From Xanthomonas phaseoli pv. phaseoli (GTDB taxonomy: Bacteria > Pseudomonadota > Gammaproteobacteria > Xanthomonadales > Xanthomonadaceae): a DNA stretch of 64,000 bases. Both the position numbers and the translations under genes were made by a program. Shown piece after piece: positions 1-11,178 of the stretch; the stretch's first letter is position 1; each line of letters starts with the position of its first letter. Location of the stretch: contig CP094243.1 in the NCBI GenBank assembly GCA_022749655.1, forward strand, positions 1 through 64,000. The letters are read 5' to 3'. The notes beneath the pieces are model-generated. The model saw only the letters and a program-made list of their open reading frames with translations, was not told the origin of the DNA and ran no database searches.

Positions 1-124
1 GCGCAGGGTGGTGGAGGCGTATGCCGGATGCAGGTAAGGCCGGCTGCGTACCGGGCCGGCTGCGGTGGTAACCGAGCAGCGGTTCGGCGGCGATGGCAGG
101 TTGCTCAGCGGTGGGATCGCGCAT
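1..124 (-). CDS. Partial N-terminus of a gene downstream of pcaF, possibly protocatechuate 3,4-dioxygenase beta subunit
   Basis: An open frame of 41 codons starts with ATG at 124 on the minus strand and runs off the window edge. A clear Shine-Dalgarno GGAG lies about seven bases upstream of the ATG. It sits 78 bp downstream of pcaF in the same direction. In xanthomonads pcaH/pcaG often follow pcaIJF, and the fragment has a tyrosine followed by basic and proline-rich residues, as in PcaH N-termini. Too little is visible for a firm identification; PcaH is inferred from context. Confidence 0.4.
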   Translation of the reverse strand, partial: MRDPTAEQPAIAAEPLLGYHRSRPGTQPALPASGIRLHHPA

Positions 125-202
125 CTTGAATCTCCGTCGGCAGCAAGACGACTAGAACGACATGGGTGCGAGGCAAGGACGAGGGAGGTTGCAACGGCCG
201 GT

Positions 203-1411
203 TCACAGGCGCTCGATCGCCAACGCCACGCCCTGCCCCACGCCGATGCACATGCTGGCCAGCCCGCGCCGCCCGTTGCCCGCCTCCAGCTGCCGCAGCA
301 AGGTCAGCGCCAGCCGCGCGCCGCTCATGCCGAGCGGATGCCCAAGCGCAATGGCGCCACCGTTGGCATTGACGTGTGCGGCATCGTCGGCCAGGCCCAA
401 TGCACGCGTGCAGGCCAGCGCCTGCGCAGCGAAGGCTTCATTGAGTTCGATCGCATCGAACTGCGCGATGCGCAGGTTCAGGCGCGCCAGCAGACGCTCG
501 GTGGCCGGCACCGGGCCGATGCCCATGTACGCCGGCTCCACGCCCGCCGAGGCGAACCCCAGCACGCGCGCACGCGGCGTCAGCCGATGCGTCTGCACGG
601 CCTGCGCCGAGGCCAGCAGCAAGGCGGCGGCGCCATCGTTGAGACCGGAGGCATTGCCGGCCGTCACGGTACCGGGCTGGCGGAACACCGGTTTGAGCTT
701 GGCCAACATCTCGGCGGTGGTGTTGGGCCGCGGCGCTTCATCGTGTTCGACGGTGGAGGCATCGCCGCCCTTGCGCGCGGCCACGGCCACCGGGGTGATT
801 TCGCCATCGAAAAAGCCGGCCGCCTGCGCCGCGGCTGCGCGCTGCTGGCTACGCAGGGCAAACGCATCCTGGTCTTGGCGCGCGATGGCGTACCGCTGCG
901 CCACGTTCTCTGCCGTTTCGCCCATCAATTCGGTGCCATAGACGGCTTGCAGGCGCGGATTGATGAAGCGCCAGCCCATGGTGGTGTCTTCCAGCTGCTG
1001 GGTGCGAGCGAAGGCGCCGTCGGCCTTGCCCATCACCCAGGGTGCGCGCGACATCGATTCGACACCGCCGGCGATGGCAAGATCCAGTTCGCCGGCACGA
1101 ATGCCGCGCGCCACCGTGCCGATCGCGTCCAAGCCCGACCCGCACAGACGATTGAGCGTGCTGCCCGGCACAGAGGGCGGCAAGCCGGCCAGCAACAGGC
1201 TCATCCGCGCGACATTGCGATTGTCTTCGCCGGCCTGGTTGGCGCAGCCCAGGTACACATCGTCGATTGCGGCCGGCTCCAGCTGCGGATGCCGCGCCAG
1301 CAACGCGGCGATCGGCACTGCGCCCAGGTCGTCGGCGCGCACGCTGGACAAGGCGCCACCGTAACGGCCGATCGGCGTGCGGATGCCATCGACCAGGTAC
1401 ACCTCGCTCAT
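203..1411 (-). CDS. pcaF: Beta-ketoadipyl-CoA thiolase
   Basis: The 402-residue product is a type II thiolase. It cleaves beta-ketoadipyl-CoA with CoA to succinyl-CoA and acetyl-CoA, the last step of the beta-ketoadipate pathway. Visible hallmarks are [12 protein letters not shown] around residue 85-95, with the nucleophilic cysteine, then [10 protein letters not shown] with the catalytic histidine-region asparagine motif, [11 protein letters not shown] and a C-terminal CIGVGQG with the second cysteine. The ATG at 1411 overlaps the pcaJ stop in an ATGA arrangement, so translation is probably coupled. The frame is intact, unlike pcaJ upstream. A general acetyl-CoA acetyltransferase is possible from sequence alone, but the pcaIJ context favours PcaF. 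Confidence 0.93.
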   Translation of the reverse strand: MSEVYLVDGIRTPIGRYGGALSSVRADDLGAVPIAALLARHPQLEPAAIDDVYLGCANQAGEDNRNVARMSLLLAGLPPSVPGSTLNRLCGSGLDAIGTVARGIRAGELDLAIAGGVESMSRAPWVMGKADGAFARTQQLEDTTMGWRFINPRLQAVYGTELMGETAENVAQRYAIARQDQDAFALRSQQRAAAAQAAGFFDGEITPVAVAARKGGDASTVEHDEAPRPNTTAEMLAKLKPVFRQPGTVTAGNASGLNDGAAALLLASAQAVQTHRLTPRARVLGFASAGVEPAYMGIGPVPATERLLARLNLRIAQFDAIELNEAFAAQALACTRALGLADDAAHVNANGGAIALGHPLGMSGARLALTLLRQLEAGNGRRGLASMCIGVGQGVALAIERL

Positions 1412-2191
1412 GCCTGGGCTCCCGCTGCCTGCGCGCCATGCGCCGCATCGGTGCGCGCCTGCAGCGCGCGCAGGGCGTCCAGCTCGGCACTGCTGGGCGG
1501 CGTGGTGTATGCAAGGTCGGCGGCGAACCGGATCGGCCACCCGGTCGCCGCGCTGACCTGCTCGCGCGTGGTGCCGGGGTGCAACGAGGTCACGGTGAGT
1601 TCGCAGGTCACGGGGTCCGGCTCCATCACGCACAGGTCGGTGACGACCACGGTCGGGCCGGCGCCGGGCAGGCCGGCGCGCGCGCATCGCCCCCGTCCAG
1701 ATGCCCGACCGTGGTGATGAAGTCCAAACTCGAAACGAAGCTGCGTGTGGATTGGCGCATGATGATGAACACCTGCTTGGCGCTGGCTGCGATTTCCGGC
1801 GCGCCGCCGGCGCCGGGCAGGCGTGTTTTCGGCGCATCGTAGGAGCCAATCACGGTGGTATTGAGGTTGGCGTGCCGATCGATCTGCGCCGCCCCAGAAA
1901 GCCCACATCCACGCGCCCGCCCTGCAACCAGTAACGGAAGATCTCTGGCGTGGAGACCACGGTGTCGGCGGTTTCGGCCAGCTCGCCGTCGCCGATCGAC
2001 AACGGCAACACCTGCGGGCGCGCACCGATCGGGCCGGATTCGTAGATCAAGGTGACGTCGGGCGCATGCGTAAGCCGCGCCAGATTGGCGGCAGTGGACG
2101 GCAAGCCGATGCCGACAAAACACACCGCGCCATCGGGCAGGCGACGCGCAGCGGCCACCGTCATCATTTCGTTGGTGCTGTAGGCGCTCAT
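1408..2191 (-). CDS. pcaJ: 3-oxoadipate CoA-transferase subunit B, broken by two frameshifts
   Basis: PcaJ pairs with PcaI to move CoA from succinyl-CoA to beta-ketoadipate. The coding signal lies in three successive frames. The N-terminus ([10 protein letters not shown]...) ends near VDVGFLG, a middle part carries [17 protein letters not shown] and a [13 protein letters not shown] segment, and the last part carries [10 protein letters not shown] and LHPGTT. The breaks are near 1892-1895 (a CCCC run on the plus strand) and near 1682. Both are consistent with one missing base, and restoring them gives 261 residues, the family length. The start ATG at 2191 overlaps the pcaI stop and the stop overlaps the pcaF ATG. 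The gene is probably intact in the organism. Confidence 0.88.
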
Positions 2192-3051
2192 GCGGCCACC
2201 TGCTGCTGCGACTGTGCATACACGCGCTGAAAACCGGCGAAGTCGTCGGTGTCGAGAATATGCGCCTGGATCCAGGCCTGGAACGTCGCACGGTCGCGCG
2301 CGATCGCATCCCAGGCCAGATAGAACCGGTTGTCGCGCGCGTAATAGCCATGCGCATACGAGGGCGCGGCGCCACCGGGCACCACGCAGACCGCGTCGAC
2401 AACCCAACGCGGCAGGATGCAGGCATTGGGTGGCGCATCGAGGCTGTCGACGATCTCTTCCACCGTCACGATCACCTTGCGCGCTGCCAGCGCGGCCTCT
2501 TTCTGCACACCCAGAATGCCCCACAGCAACACGTTGCCGCGGCGATCGGCCTGCTGGGCGTGGATCACCGTGACATCGGGATTGACGGCCGGCGAGGTGG
2601 CCAGTGTCTGGCCGGTATACGGGCACTGCAGGAACCTGATGCTGTCGTTGACGCGCGGCAGATCCGAACCGACATACCCGCGCAGCACTGCAAACGGCAG
2701 CCCCGACGCACCGGCCACGTAGGCATTGGCCATATCGGCGTGACTGTGTTCGCGAATCTGCAGCGGCTGCGGCCAGGCGTGTTCCACTGCATCGCGCAAC
2801 CGGTGCAACGAGCCGACGCCGGGATTGCCGCCCCAGGAAAACCGCAGCGCTGTCGCGCAGCCGGCGCCGATCAACTGGTCGTAGATCAGGTCCGGCGTCA
2901 TGCGCACCAGACGCAGCGCGCGCTTGCGCTGGCGAATGACTTCGTGCCCGGCCGCATGCGGAATCAGATGGGTGAAGCCTTCCATCGCCACGCAGTCGCC
3001 ATCGGCGATCAGCTGCGACACCGCGTCGGCGAGAGCGACGATTTCGGCCAT
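2188..3051 (-). CDS. pcaI: 3-oxoadipate CoA-transferase subunit A
   Basis: This 287-residue protein is the alpha subunit of a family I CoA-transferase. N-terminal features include VAMEGFTHLIPHAAGHEVIR and the CoA-binding-type segment FSWGGNPGVGSLHRLRDA. It is longer than the short (about 230-residue) Pseudomonas PcaI and resembles the CatI/PcaI long form. It is first in a tightly overlapping pcaI-pcaJ-pcaF operon (ATGA junctions at 2188-2191 and 1408-1411). It acts in the cytoplasm to activate beta-ketoadipate. The divergent neighbour is vanA, so both could respond to aromatic inducers from the shared intergenic region. Confidence 0.92.
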   Translation of the reverse strand: MAEIVALADAVSQLIADGDCVAMEGFTHLIPHAAGHEVIRQRKRALRLVRMTPDLIYDQLIGAGCATALRFSWGGNPGVGSLHRLRDAVEHAWPQPLQIREHSHADMANAYVAGASGLPFAVLRGYVGSDLPRVNDSIRFLQCPYTGQTLATSPAVNPDVTVIHAQQADRRGNVLLWGILGVQKEAALAARKVIVTVEEIVDSLDAPPNACILPRWVVDAVCVVPGGAAPSYAHGYYARDNRFYLAWDAIARDRATFQAWIQAHILDTDDFAGFQRVYAQSQQQVAA

Positions 3052-3301
3052 TGCGTTCCCTTCAGCACAGCGAGCGTGGGGTCACGGTAGGCGCAGCCGA
3101 CGGGACGGTCAATCCGATAATCGGTGATTCGAATCGATATTCGCACAATTTCGCCAGACCGGTGGCGCACCCATATTGTCTCCGGTGTATACATAACTTC
3201 GCTCGCAAGCAGACGCCAGCTTTGCGATGCGCGCTAACTAGCCGCAGGCCGGCGCGAGCCCCGTCGCGTCCAGGTTGCCTACATACCCAGGAGTCACGGT
3301 C
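3052..3301. promoter_or_regulatory. Divergent pcaI/vanA control region with perfect 10-bp palindrome
   Basis: This 250-bp region separates the divergently read pcaI and vanA genes and must hold both promoters. A perfect palindrome GATTCGAATC lies at 3126-3135 in the more AT-rich centre, a plausible operator core for a regulator not encoded here. A Shine-Dalgarno AGGAG at 3289-3293 precedes the vanA ATG at 3302 and decides that start over the in-frame upstream one at 3275. The identity of the binding protein is unknown. Confidence 0.5.
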
Positions 3302-4378
3302 ATGTCGCAGTCCAAGCCGCTGTTTCCCCTCAACGCGTGGTACGCCGTTGCCTGGGACCATGAGATCAAGCACGTGCTCAGCCCGCGCAAGCTCTGCAAC
3401 CTGGACGTGGTGGTCTACCGCACCACCGCCGGCACAGTCGTTGCGCTCGAAGACGCGTGCTGGCATCGGCTGGTGCCGTTGTCGATGGGCAAGCTGCGCG
3501 GCGACGATGTGGTGTGCGGCTATCACGGGCTGGTCTACAACACGCAGGGGCGCTGCGTGCACATGCCCTCGCAGGACACCATCAATCCCTCGGCCTGCGT
3601 ACGCAGCTTCCTGGTGGCCGAAAAACACCGCTACGTCTGGATCTGGCCGGGCGACCCGGCCAAGGCCGATACGCGCCTGATCCCCGACCTGCATTGGTCG
3701 CACGATCCGGCCTGGGCCGGCGATGGCCGTACCATCCACGCCAAGTGCGACTATCGGCTGGTGCTGGACAACCTGATGGACCTGACCCACGAGACCTTCG
3801 TGCACGGCTCCAGCATCGGCCAGGACGAAGTGGCCGAAGCGCCATTCGATGTGGTGCATGGCGATCGCAGCGTCATCGTGTCGCGCTGGATGCGCAATAT
3901 CGACCCGCCGCCGTTCTGGGCCAGCCAGATCGCCCGCCACCTGGACTACCGCGGCAAGGTCGATCGCTGGCAAATCATCCGTTTCGAGGCGCCCTCCACC
4001 ATCGCCATCGATGTGGGCGTGGCCATCGCCGGCACCGGCGCGCCCGAGGGCGATCGCAGCCAGGGCGTCAACGGCTACGTGCTCAACACCATCACTCCCG
4101 AAACCGACACCACCTGCCATTACTTCTGGGCGTTCATGCGCAACTACGCGCTGCACGACCAGTCGCTGACCACGCTCACCCGCGAGGGCGTAACAGGCGT
4201 CTTCGGCGAAGACGAAGCAGTGCTGGAAGCGCAGCAACGCGCCATCGATGCGCACCCGGATCACACCTTCTACAACCTTAACGTCGATGCCGGCGGCATG
4301 TGGGCGCGACGCGTGATCGACCGCCTGATCGCGCAGGAACAACGCGCGCAGGATCTGTCGTTGCGCATGGTGGGCTGA
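3302..4378 (+). CDS. vanA: Vanillate O-demethylase, Rieske oxygenase subunit
   Basis: VanA is the terminal oxygenase that, with VanB, demethylates vanillate to protocatechuate and formaldehyde. The 358-residue product has the Rieske [2Fe-2S] ligands as CWH at residues 53-55 and CGYH at 72-75, with 16 residues between. A mononuclear iron motif NLMDLTHETFVH follows near residue 160. The length matches the family (about 350). The chosen start has AGGAG eight bases upstream; an in-frame start at 3275 would add nine residues. vanB follows after about 100 bp in the same direction. The product feeds the pca pathway, whose last genes lie divergently upstream. Confidence 0.95.
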   Translation: MSQSKPLFPLNAWYAVAWDHEIKHVLSPRKLCNLDVVVYRTTAGTVVALEDACWHRLVPLSMGKLRGDDVVCGYHGLVYNTQGRCVHMPSQDTINPSACVRSFLVAEKHRYVWIWPGDPAKADTRLIPDLHWSHDPAWAGDGRTIHAKCDYRLVLDNLMDLTHETFVHGSSIGQDEVAEAPFDVVHGDRSVIVSRWMRNIDPPPFWASQIARHLDYRGKVDRWQIIRFEAPSTIAIDVGVAIAGTGAPEGDRSQGVNGYVLNTITPETDTTCHYFWAFMRNYALHDQSLTTLTREGVTGVFGEDEAVLEAQQRAIDAHPDHTFYNLNVDAGGMWARRVIDRLIAQEQRAQDLSLRMVG

Positions 4379-4478
4379 GCACGTCGCATGCGGACCGCCC
4401 TGTCATCGATCACAGCGACGCATTGCAGCCCCGTCACAGCCGGCGCCGGCCCACAGACCTCATTGCCTGGAGCCCTTC

Positions 4479-5462
4479 ATGCGTAAAGACACCCAGTGGC
4501 ATCGCGCCCGCGTGGTCAGTATTGCCGACGCCTGCCCGGGCGTGCGCGAAATCGTGCTCGATCCCGGTACCGCCGCGCGCAGCTTCGAGGTGGGCAGCCA
4601 CGTGGATTTCCGTTTGCAGTTGCATGGCCGCGACGATGTGCGCTCGTATTCGTTGATGGGCGAACCGCGTGCCGATGGGTACTACCAGATCGCAGTGCGG
4701 CAAATGCCCGACAGCCGCGGCGGCTCGCTGCAGATGTGGGCGCTTGCGCCGGGCGACGTGGTGGAGATGTCCCCGCCCAGCAACAACTTCGCGCTGGACG
4801 AAAGCGGCGAGGAAATCCTGCTGATCGCCGGCGGTATCGGCATCACCCCGATCATCGGCATGGCGCAGCGGCTGGCGCGCCGGCATCGCGCGTTTCGTCT
4901 GCTGTACGCCGGCCGCTCGCGCAGCGCAATGGCGTATGTCGACACGCTGGAAGCACTGCTGGGCGAACGTTTGCAATTGCAATGCGACGACAGCGCCGGC
5001 CCGCCGGATCTGGCTGCCGAACTGGCGCGCCTGTCGCCCAATGCCGAGGTGTATGTGTGCGGCCCGCTGGGCATGCTCGAAGCGGTGCGCCAGCACTGGC
5101 ACGCCGCCGGACGGCCACGTGCGCGCCTGCACTTCGAAACCTTCGGCAATAGCGGGCGGGTGCCTGCGCAGGCGTTCGTGGTGAAGTTGCCGGAGCTGGG
5201 CCTGGAAGTGCCGGTGGCTGAAAACGAATCGATGCTGGACGCATTGGCCGATGCCGGGGTGGAGCTGATCGCCGAGTGCCGCCGTGGCGAATGCGGTTTG
5301 TGTGCAGTGGACGTGCTGGACAGCTCCGCCGATATCGACCACCGCGACGTGTTCTTCAGCGACGAGCAGCGCCGGGAGAATCGCAAGCTGTGTGCCTGCG
5401 TGTCGCGTGCGGTAGGCGGCAGCATCAGCATCGATACTGGCTATCGCAGCGCGCTGGGCTGA
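4479..5462 (+). CDS. vanB: Vanillate O-demethylase reductase subunit
   Basis: VanB is a phthalate-dioxygenase-reductase-type electron donor for VanA. The 327-residue protein shows, in order, an FMN-binding ferredoxin-reductase barrel (RSYSLMGEPRADGYYQIAVR near residue 55-75), the NAD domain (LLIAGGIGITPIIGMAQ near 110, VYVCGPLGM near 190) and a C-terminal plant-type [2Fe-2S] domain with CRRGECGLC and a fourth cysteine in NRKLCAC. The domain order and length fit VanB. No break is seen. It is probably cotranscribed with vanA. Confidence 0.95.
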   Translation: MRKDTQWHRARVVSIADACPGVREIVLDPGTAARSFEVGSHVDFRLQLHGRDDVRSYSLMGEPRADGYYQIAVRQMPDSRGGSLQMWALAPGDVVEMSPPSNNFALDESGEEILLIAGGIGITPIIGMAQRLARRHRAFRLLYAGRSRSAMAYVDTLEALLGERLQLQCDDSAGPPDLAAELARLSPNAEVYVCGPLGMLEAVRQHWHAAGRPRARLHFETFGNSGRVPAQAFVVKLPELGLEVPVAENESMLDALADAGVELIAECRRGECGLCAVDVLDSSADIDHRDVFFSDEQRRENRKLCACVSRAVGGSISIDTGYRSALG

Positions 5463-5885
5463 ATCCGGCCGGCCAGCCGTTTGGCGGCCAGCCACTCCTG
5501 CGTGTTCACATCTCGCCGGGGTGCAGCGGCAGGCGCACATCGCTGCGCGTATCGTCTGGCGGCTGCGGTTGATACTGGGCTTCAGCGAGGAACGCGTTTG
5601 CGGCGCCCGCGTTGCATCGGCTAACCCACTGCCGTGTCCACGCATGCTGGCAACTTTCTCGTTGGCGCTTCAGCAGCACACATCGAAGGCGATAATTCTT
5701 ACCAAGCCCTGGCCGAGCCTGCCGGGCAATCGGATGCGTCCAGGAACGCAAAGCCTGGGCGCAGCGCATCCGGCAATCGTCAAGCGTGCACCGCTTCAGG
5801 CCGATGTTCGCCCGCAAGCCCATGTCGCGCGCTGCGTGCACGCTGCCGTGTTTGCATCCTCACGCGTATGCGCGATCATCTGCGC
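5463..5885. other. Intergenic region, vanB to glpR
   Basis: About 420 bp lie between vanB and the glpR start. Open frames here are high-GC shadows without family resemblance or a convincing ribosome-binding site. It presumably holds the vanB transcript end and the glpR promoter. No repeat or RNA gene was recognised. Confidence 0.5.
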
Positions 5886-6695
5886 ATGGAGTCGACTCAC
5901 TACAGGACTGTCCCGGCGCCGGCATTGAACCCGCGCCAGGAGCAATTGGTGGCGCTGGTGCGGCAGCAGGGCTTTGCCGAGGTCGAAGGTTTGGCCACAC
6001 GCTTCGAGGTGACGCCGCAGACCATCCGGCGCGATCTGACCCTGCTCTGCGATGCGGGCGTGCTGCGCCGCTATCACGGCGGCGTCAGCATGCCCTCCAG
6101 CGTGGAGAATCTGGCCTATACCGCACGCAAGGCGCTGCAGGCCCGCGAAAAACAGCACATCGCCGCACGTGTCGCGCGCTTCATTCCCGACGATGCCTCG
6201 CTGTTCATCAACCTGGGGACCACCAACGAAGAAGTCGCACGCGCGTTGCTGCAGCACCGCGGACTCCGGGTGATCACCAACAATCTCAACGTGGCGGTGA
6301 TGCTCAGCGCCAACCCCAGCTTCGAGGTGATCGTGGCCGGCGGTGTGGTGCGCGGGCGCGACCAGGGCGTGACCGGCGAGGCGACGGTGGAGCTGATCCG
6401 CCAGTTCAAGGTGGATTTCGGGGTGATCGGCATTTCCGGCATCGATCTGGACGGCACCCTGCTGGATTTCGATTACCAGGAAGTGCGGGTGGCGCAGGCC
6501 ATCATCGAGCACTCGCGGCACGTGCTGCTGGCCGCCGATCACAGCAAATTCGGCCGCAACGCCATGGTGCGGCTGGGCGCACTTGCACAGGTGCACGACT
6601 GGTTCACCGACCGGCCGCCGCCGCAGGAGCTGGCGAGTGTGCTGGCCGAGGCCGGTACCCGGGTGCATCTGGCGGACGCGGACGAAATCGACTGA
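5886..6695 (+). CDS. glpR: DeoR-family glycerol-3-phosphate regulon repressor
   Basis: The 269-residue protein has an N-terminal DeoR helix-turn-helix (LATRFEVTPQTIRRDLTLL, followed by RRYHGGV) and a C-terminal sugar-phosphate sensor domain with INLGTTNEEVARAL, ITNNLNVA, VVRGRDQGVTGEAT and FGVIGISGIDLDGTLLDFD. These match GlpR closely. It is expected to repress glpD/glpF/glpK and release DNA on binding glycerol-3-phosphate. The ATG at 5886 was preferred because it gives a length near the E. coli protein (252); an ATG at 5868 would add six residues. The gene lies directly upstream of glpD, and GlpR-box-like sites follow its stop. Confidence 0.92.
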   Translation: MESTHYRTVPAPALNPRQEQLVALVRQQGFAEVEGLATRFEVTPQTIRRDLTLLCDAGVLRRYHGGVSMPSSVENLAYTARKALQAREKQHIAARVARFIPDDASLFINLGTTNEEVARALLQHRGLRVITNNLNVAVMLSANPSFEVIVAGGVVRGRDQGVTGEATVELIRQFKVDFGVIGISGIDLDGTLLDFDYQEVRVAQAIIEHSRHVLLAADHSKFGRNAMVRLGALAQVHDWFTDRPPPQELASVLAEAGTRVHLADADEID

Positions 6696-6700
6696 GGCCG

Positions 6701-6873
6701 ATGTTCGTTTTTGATCGTTTTTATGCGATGGCCGCCAAGAACCACCGAGTTCGCCAAATAAACCGTATTTAATCCCTGTTTCCACAGCCGATTTGCGTGC
6801 CTGTCCCTGGTCGCGTTGGCGCCAACCATCTTCACGCCGCCGCAAGGTTCGATGTTCGAATATGTTCGAACAT
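6701..6873. promoter_or_regulatory. GlpR operator-like sites upstream of glpD
   Basis: The glpD upstream region has repeats of the GlpR half-site ATGTTCG. One lies at 6701-6707 just after the glpR stop. A tandem pair lies at 6852-6860 (ATGTTCGAA) and 6862-6873, where ATGTTCGAACAT is a perfect 12-bp palindrome. The E. coli GlpR consensus consists of inverted ATGTTCG-type arms, so these are strong candidates for autoregulation and glpD control. Binding is inferred from sequence only. Confidence 0.75.
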
Positions 6874-6917
6874 GACAACTTGGGTTCGCTCGTCAGCGCG
6901 CCCGGACGGAGGCACCG

Positions 6918-8430
6918 ATGGGCGAGATGTACGATCTTCTGGTAATCGGCGGCGGCATCAACGGGGTCGGCATTGCCCGTGACGCGGCCGGGCGCGGTTT
7001 GTCGGTGTGCCTGTGCGAGCAGGACGACCTGGCCGCGCACACCAGCAGCGCCAGTACCAAGCTCATTCACGGCGGCCTGCGCTATCTGGAGCAGTACGAA
7101 TTCGCGCTGGTCGGCAAGGCACTGGCCGAGCGCGAAGTATTGCTGCGACTGGCCCCGCACATCATCTGGCCGTTGCGCTTCCTGCTGCCCCACCAACCGC
7201 ACCTGCGCCCGGCCTGGATGATTCGCGCCGGGCTATTCCTGTACGACCATCTGGGCGGCAGCAAGCGCAGCCTGCCGCGCTCGCGCCGGCTATCGCTGCG
7301 GACGCACCCGGTCGGTGCGCCGCTGCAGGAGTCGCTGCGCACCGGCTTCGTGTATTCGGACGCCTGGGTGCAGGATGCGCGGCTGGTGGTGCTCAACGCC
7401 ATGGACGCCGCCAGGCGCGGTGCCAAGATCCACACCCGCACGCGTTGCGTCGGTGCGTGGCGCGATGCGGGCTTCTGGTATGCCGAGCTCGAAGACCGCC
7501 AGGGCCGCCGCCGCACGGTGCAGGCGCGCGCGCTCGCCAATGCGGCCGGCCCCTGGGCGGTGTCGTTCCTGGACACCGTCGCCGCGGTGCCGCACGAACA
7601 CGCGCTGCGGCTGGTCAAGGGTAGCCATATCGTGGTGCCCAAGCTGTTCGATCACGACCATGCATACATCTTCCAGCAACCGGATCGGCGCATCGTGTTC
7701 GCCATCCCCTACGAGCACGACTTCACCTTGATCGGCACCACCGACGTGGACTACGAGGCCGACCCCGCCGCGCCGAAGATCGATGCGGCCGAAGTGCAAT
7801 ATCTGTGCGATGCGGTGAACCTGTATTTCCAGCAGCAGATCTCCCCGCCGATGTGGTGTGGAACTACAGCGGCGTGCGCCCGTTGCTGGACGACGCCGAA
7901 GACAACGCAGCCGAAGTGACCCGCGATTACCAGCTGGAAGTGGTCACCGAGGGTGCGCCGTTGCTCAACGTGTTCGGCGGCAAGCTCACCACTTATCGCA
8001 AGCTGGCCGAAGAGGCGGTGGACCGGCTGACCCACGCGCTGGGCGCACGCAAGCCGGCGTGGACCGCGCGTGGCGAAGCATTACCGGGCGGCGAGCAGCG
8101 CGATATCGCCAGCTTGCTGGAACGCGTCGGCCGCGCGCGCCCTGGCTACCGGCAGCGACCGCGCAGCGGCTGGTGCGCAATTACGGCACCTGCGCCGAGC
8201 AGCTGCTTGGCGATGCGCAAAGCCTGGCCGATCTGGGCACGCACTTCGGCGCGGACCTGTATCAGGCCGAGGTGGATTACCTGCGTGAACACGAATGGGC
8301 GGTGGCTGCCGACGATATTCTGTGGCGGCGCAGCAAGCTCGGCCTGCGGATCGATGCGGCCGCGCGGCAGCGCCTGAAAGACTATCTGCAGGCGCAACCG
8401 ATCCGGCAACGCGACGTCGTTTCTGCTTGA
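6918..8430 (+). CDS. glpD: Aerobic glycerol-3-phosphate dehydrogenase, two frameshifts
   Basis: GlpD is an FAD-dependent membrane-associated enzyme that oxidises glycerol-3-phosphate to dihydroxyacetone phosphate and passes electrons to the quinone pool. The N-terminus has the FAD Rossmann motif VIGGGINGVGIARDAAGRG and the family stretch STKLIHGGLRYLEQYEF. The reading frame shifts near 7845, in a CCCC run before PADVVWNYSGVRPL, and again near 8140, before the C-terminal domain containing LVRNYG and EWAVAADDILWRRSKLGL. Restoring one base at each gives 504 residues against 501 in E. coli. The gene is probably intact in vivo. It lies between glpR and glpF in a same-strand glycerol cluster. Confidence 0.92.
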
Positions 8431-8521
8431 ACACACCGCGTTGTCGGCGAGGACGGGTCGTCCGGCAACGTATTACGGCGCTTCAGCCAGCATCACCCAA
8501 GTCACGTGGAGGGCACCCCAG

Positions 8522-8608
8522 ATGAGCATCACCGACCACCGCTGCGCGCAAGCAAGCGTGCTGCACGCTGTTATCCGCATCACCGACCTTGCGGGCATGC
8601 ACGCATGA
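8522..8608 (+). CDS. Possible 28-residue upstream ORF coupled to glpF
   Basis: A short frame beginning ATG at 8522 is preceded by GGAGG at suitable spacing, and its TGA (8606-8608) overlaps the glpF ATG at 8605. It could be a leader that couples translation of glpF. Alternatively it is fortuitous, or the true glpF N-terminus is longer. The peptide has no recognisable motif. Confidence 0.3.
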   Translation: MSITDHRCAQASVLHAVIRITDLAGMHA

Positions 8609-9426
8609 GCCGGCAACTCATGGGTGAGTTGATCTCCGAGGCGGTCGCGATGTTCATCATCATCGCGCTCGGCGATTCGGTGGCGGCGATGTACATCCTG
8701 TACGACCCCAGCCCCTATCAAAACGCCTATTGGGGCGTATGTATCGCCTGGGGCCTGGCGGTGACGCTGGCGATCTACGTGACCGGCTCGGTGTCCGGTA
8801 CGCACGCCAATCCGGCGGTCACGCTGGCGCTGGCGCTGTTCCGCGGCTTTTCCTGGAAGAAGGTAGTGCCCTACTGGGTCGCGCAGGTGATCGGCGCATT
8901 CCTGGGCGCAGCCATCGTCTATCAGTTGTACGGGCCGGTGATCGATCACTTCAACCAGGTGCAGCAGCTCACCCGCGAAGCCGGCGGCGCAGCCGGGGTG
9001 TTCTTCACCGCACCGGGGTTGGCGGTCACGCCGATGCATGCGCTGGTCGACCAGATCATCATCACCGCGTTCCTGATCTTCGGCATCTTCGCCATCACCG
9101 AGCAGTTCAACGAGGCCGCACCGACTGCCAACTCCGGCGCGTTGATGATCGGCTTGCTGGTCGCCACGCTGGGCGCGTCGATGGGCTATCTGGAAGCCTG
9201 GGCGATGAATCCGGCGCGCGACTTCGGCCCGCGCCTGTTCGCGTATTTCGCCGGCTGGGGCGAGGCCGCGTTGCCGGCCAAGGACAACTATTGGTGGATC
9301 CCGATCGCTGGCCCGTTGATCGGTGGGCCGATCGGCGCGCTGGCCTATCAGTGGCTGATCCTGCCATTCCTGCCGGCGCGGGTGCGCCATCTGCAGGGTG
9401 GCGGCAAACCACTCGATCCACTGTGA
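8605..9426 (+). CDS. glpF: Glycerol uptake facilitator (aquaglyceroporin)
   Basis: The 273-residue protein is a MIP-family channel for glycerol diffusion across the inner membrane. Both NPA boxes are present: GTHANPAVTLAL near residue 68 and AMNPARDFGPR near 203, the second with the aspartate that marks glycerol facilitators. Several hydrophobic spans flank them. E. coli GlpF has 281 residues. The ATG at 8605 gives the usual short N-terminus; the frame stays open upstream to 8506. glpK follows, so imported glycerol is trapped by phosphorylation. Confidence 0.93.
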   Translation: MSRQLMGELISEAVAMFIIIALGDSVAAMYILYDPSPYQNAYWGVCIAWGLAVTLAIYVTGSVSGTHANPAVTLALALFRGFSWKKVVPYWVAQVIGAFLGAAIVYQLYGPVIDHFNQVQQLTREAGGAAGVFFTAPGLAVTPMHALVDQIIITAFLIFGIFAITEQFNEAAPTANSGALMIGLLVATLGASMGYLEAWAMNPARDFGPRLFAYFAGWGEAALPAKDNYWWIPIAGPLIGGPIGALAYQWLILPFLPARVRHLQGGGKPLDPL

Positions 9427-9490
9427 TGGTGCTGCGCGAAGTCAACGATCACTCTGGCCACGCATGACGTTATCTGTGGCCAAACCCTGA

Positions 9491-11063
<1,573 letters not shown>

Positions 11064-11082
11064 CACGGGCCTCGCCCACACG

Positions 11083-11110
11083 ACAGCGCCCACCATGAGG
11101 TGGGCGCTGT
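11083..11110. terminator. Perfect 12-bp hairpin between glpK and a convergent gene
   Basis: ACAGCGCCCACC (11083-11094) and its exact complement (11099-11110) are separated by the loop ATGA. The hairpin lies 20 bp after the glpK stop and 69 bp from the stop of the convergent SnoaL-like gene. No long T run follows, so it may be a weak or bidirectional terminator, or an mRNA-stabilising stem. Confidence 0.7.
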
Positions 11111-11178
11111 GACGAGCGAATCCTCTACGTCGAGGACACACGCAAGGCTAGGCAACGCAGCCTGGTGTGCAGCAGTGA

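Noticed and set aside
65..1717. 550-codon plus-strand frame over pcaF/pcaJ
   Set aside because: It is the antisense shadow of the thiolase and transferase genes, with no recognisable domain.
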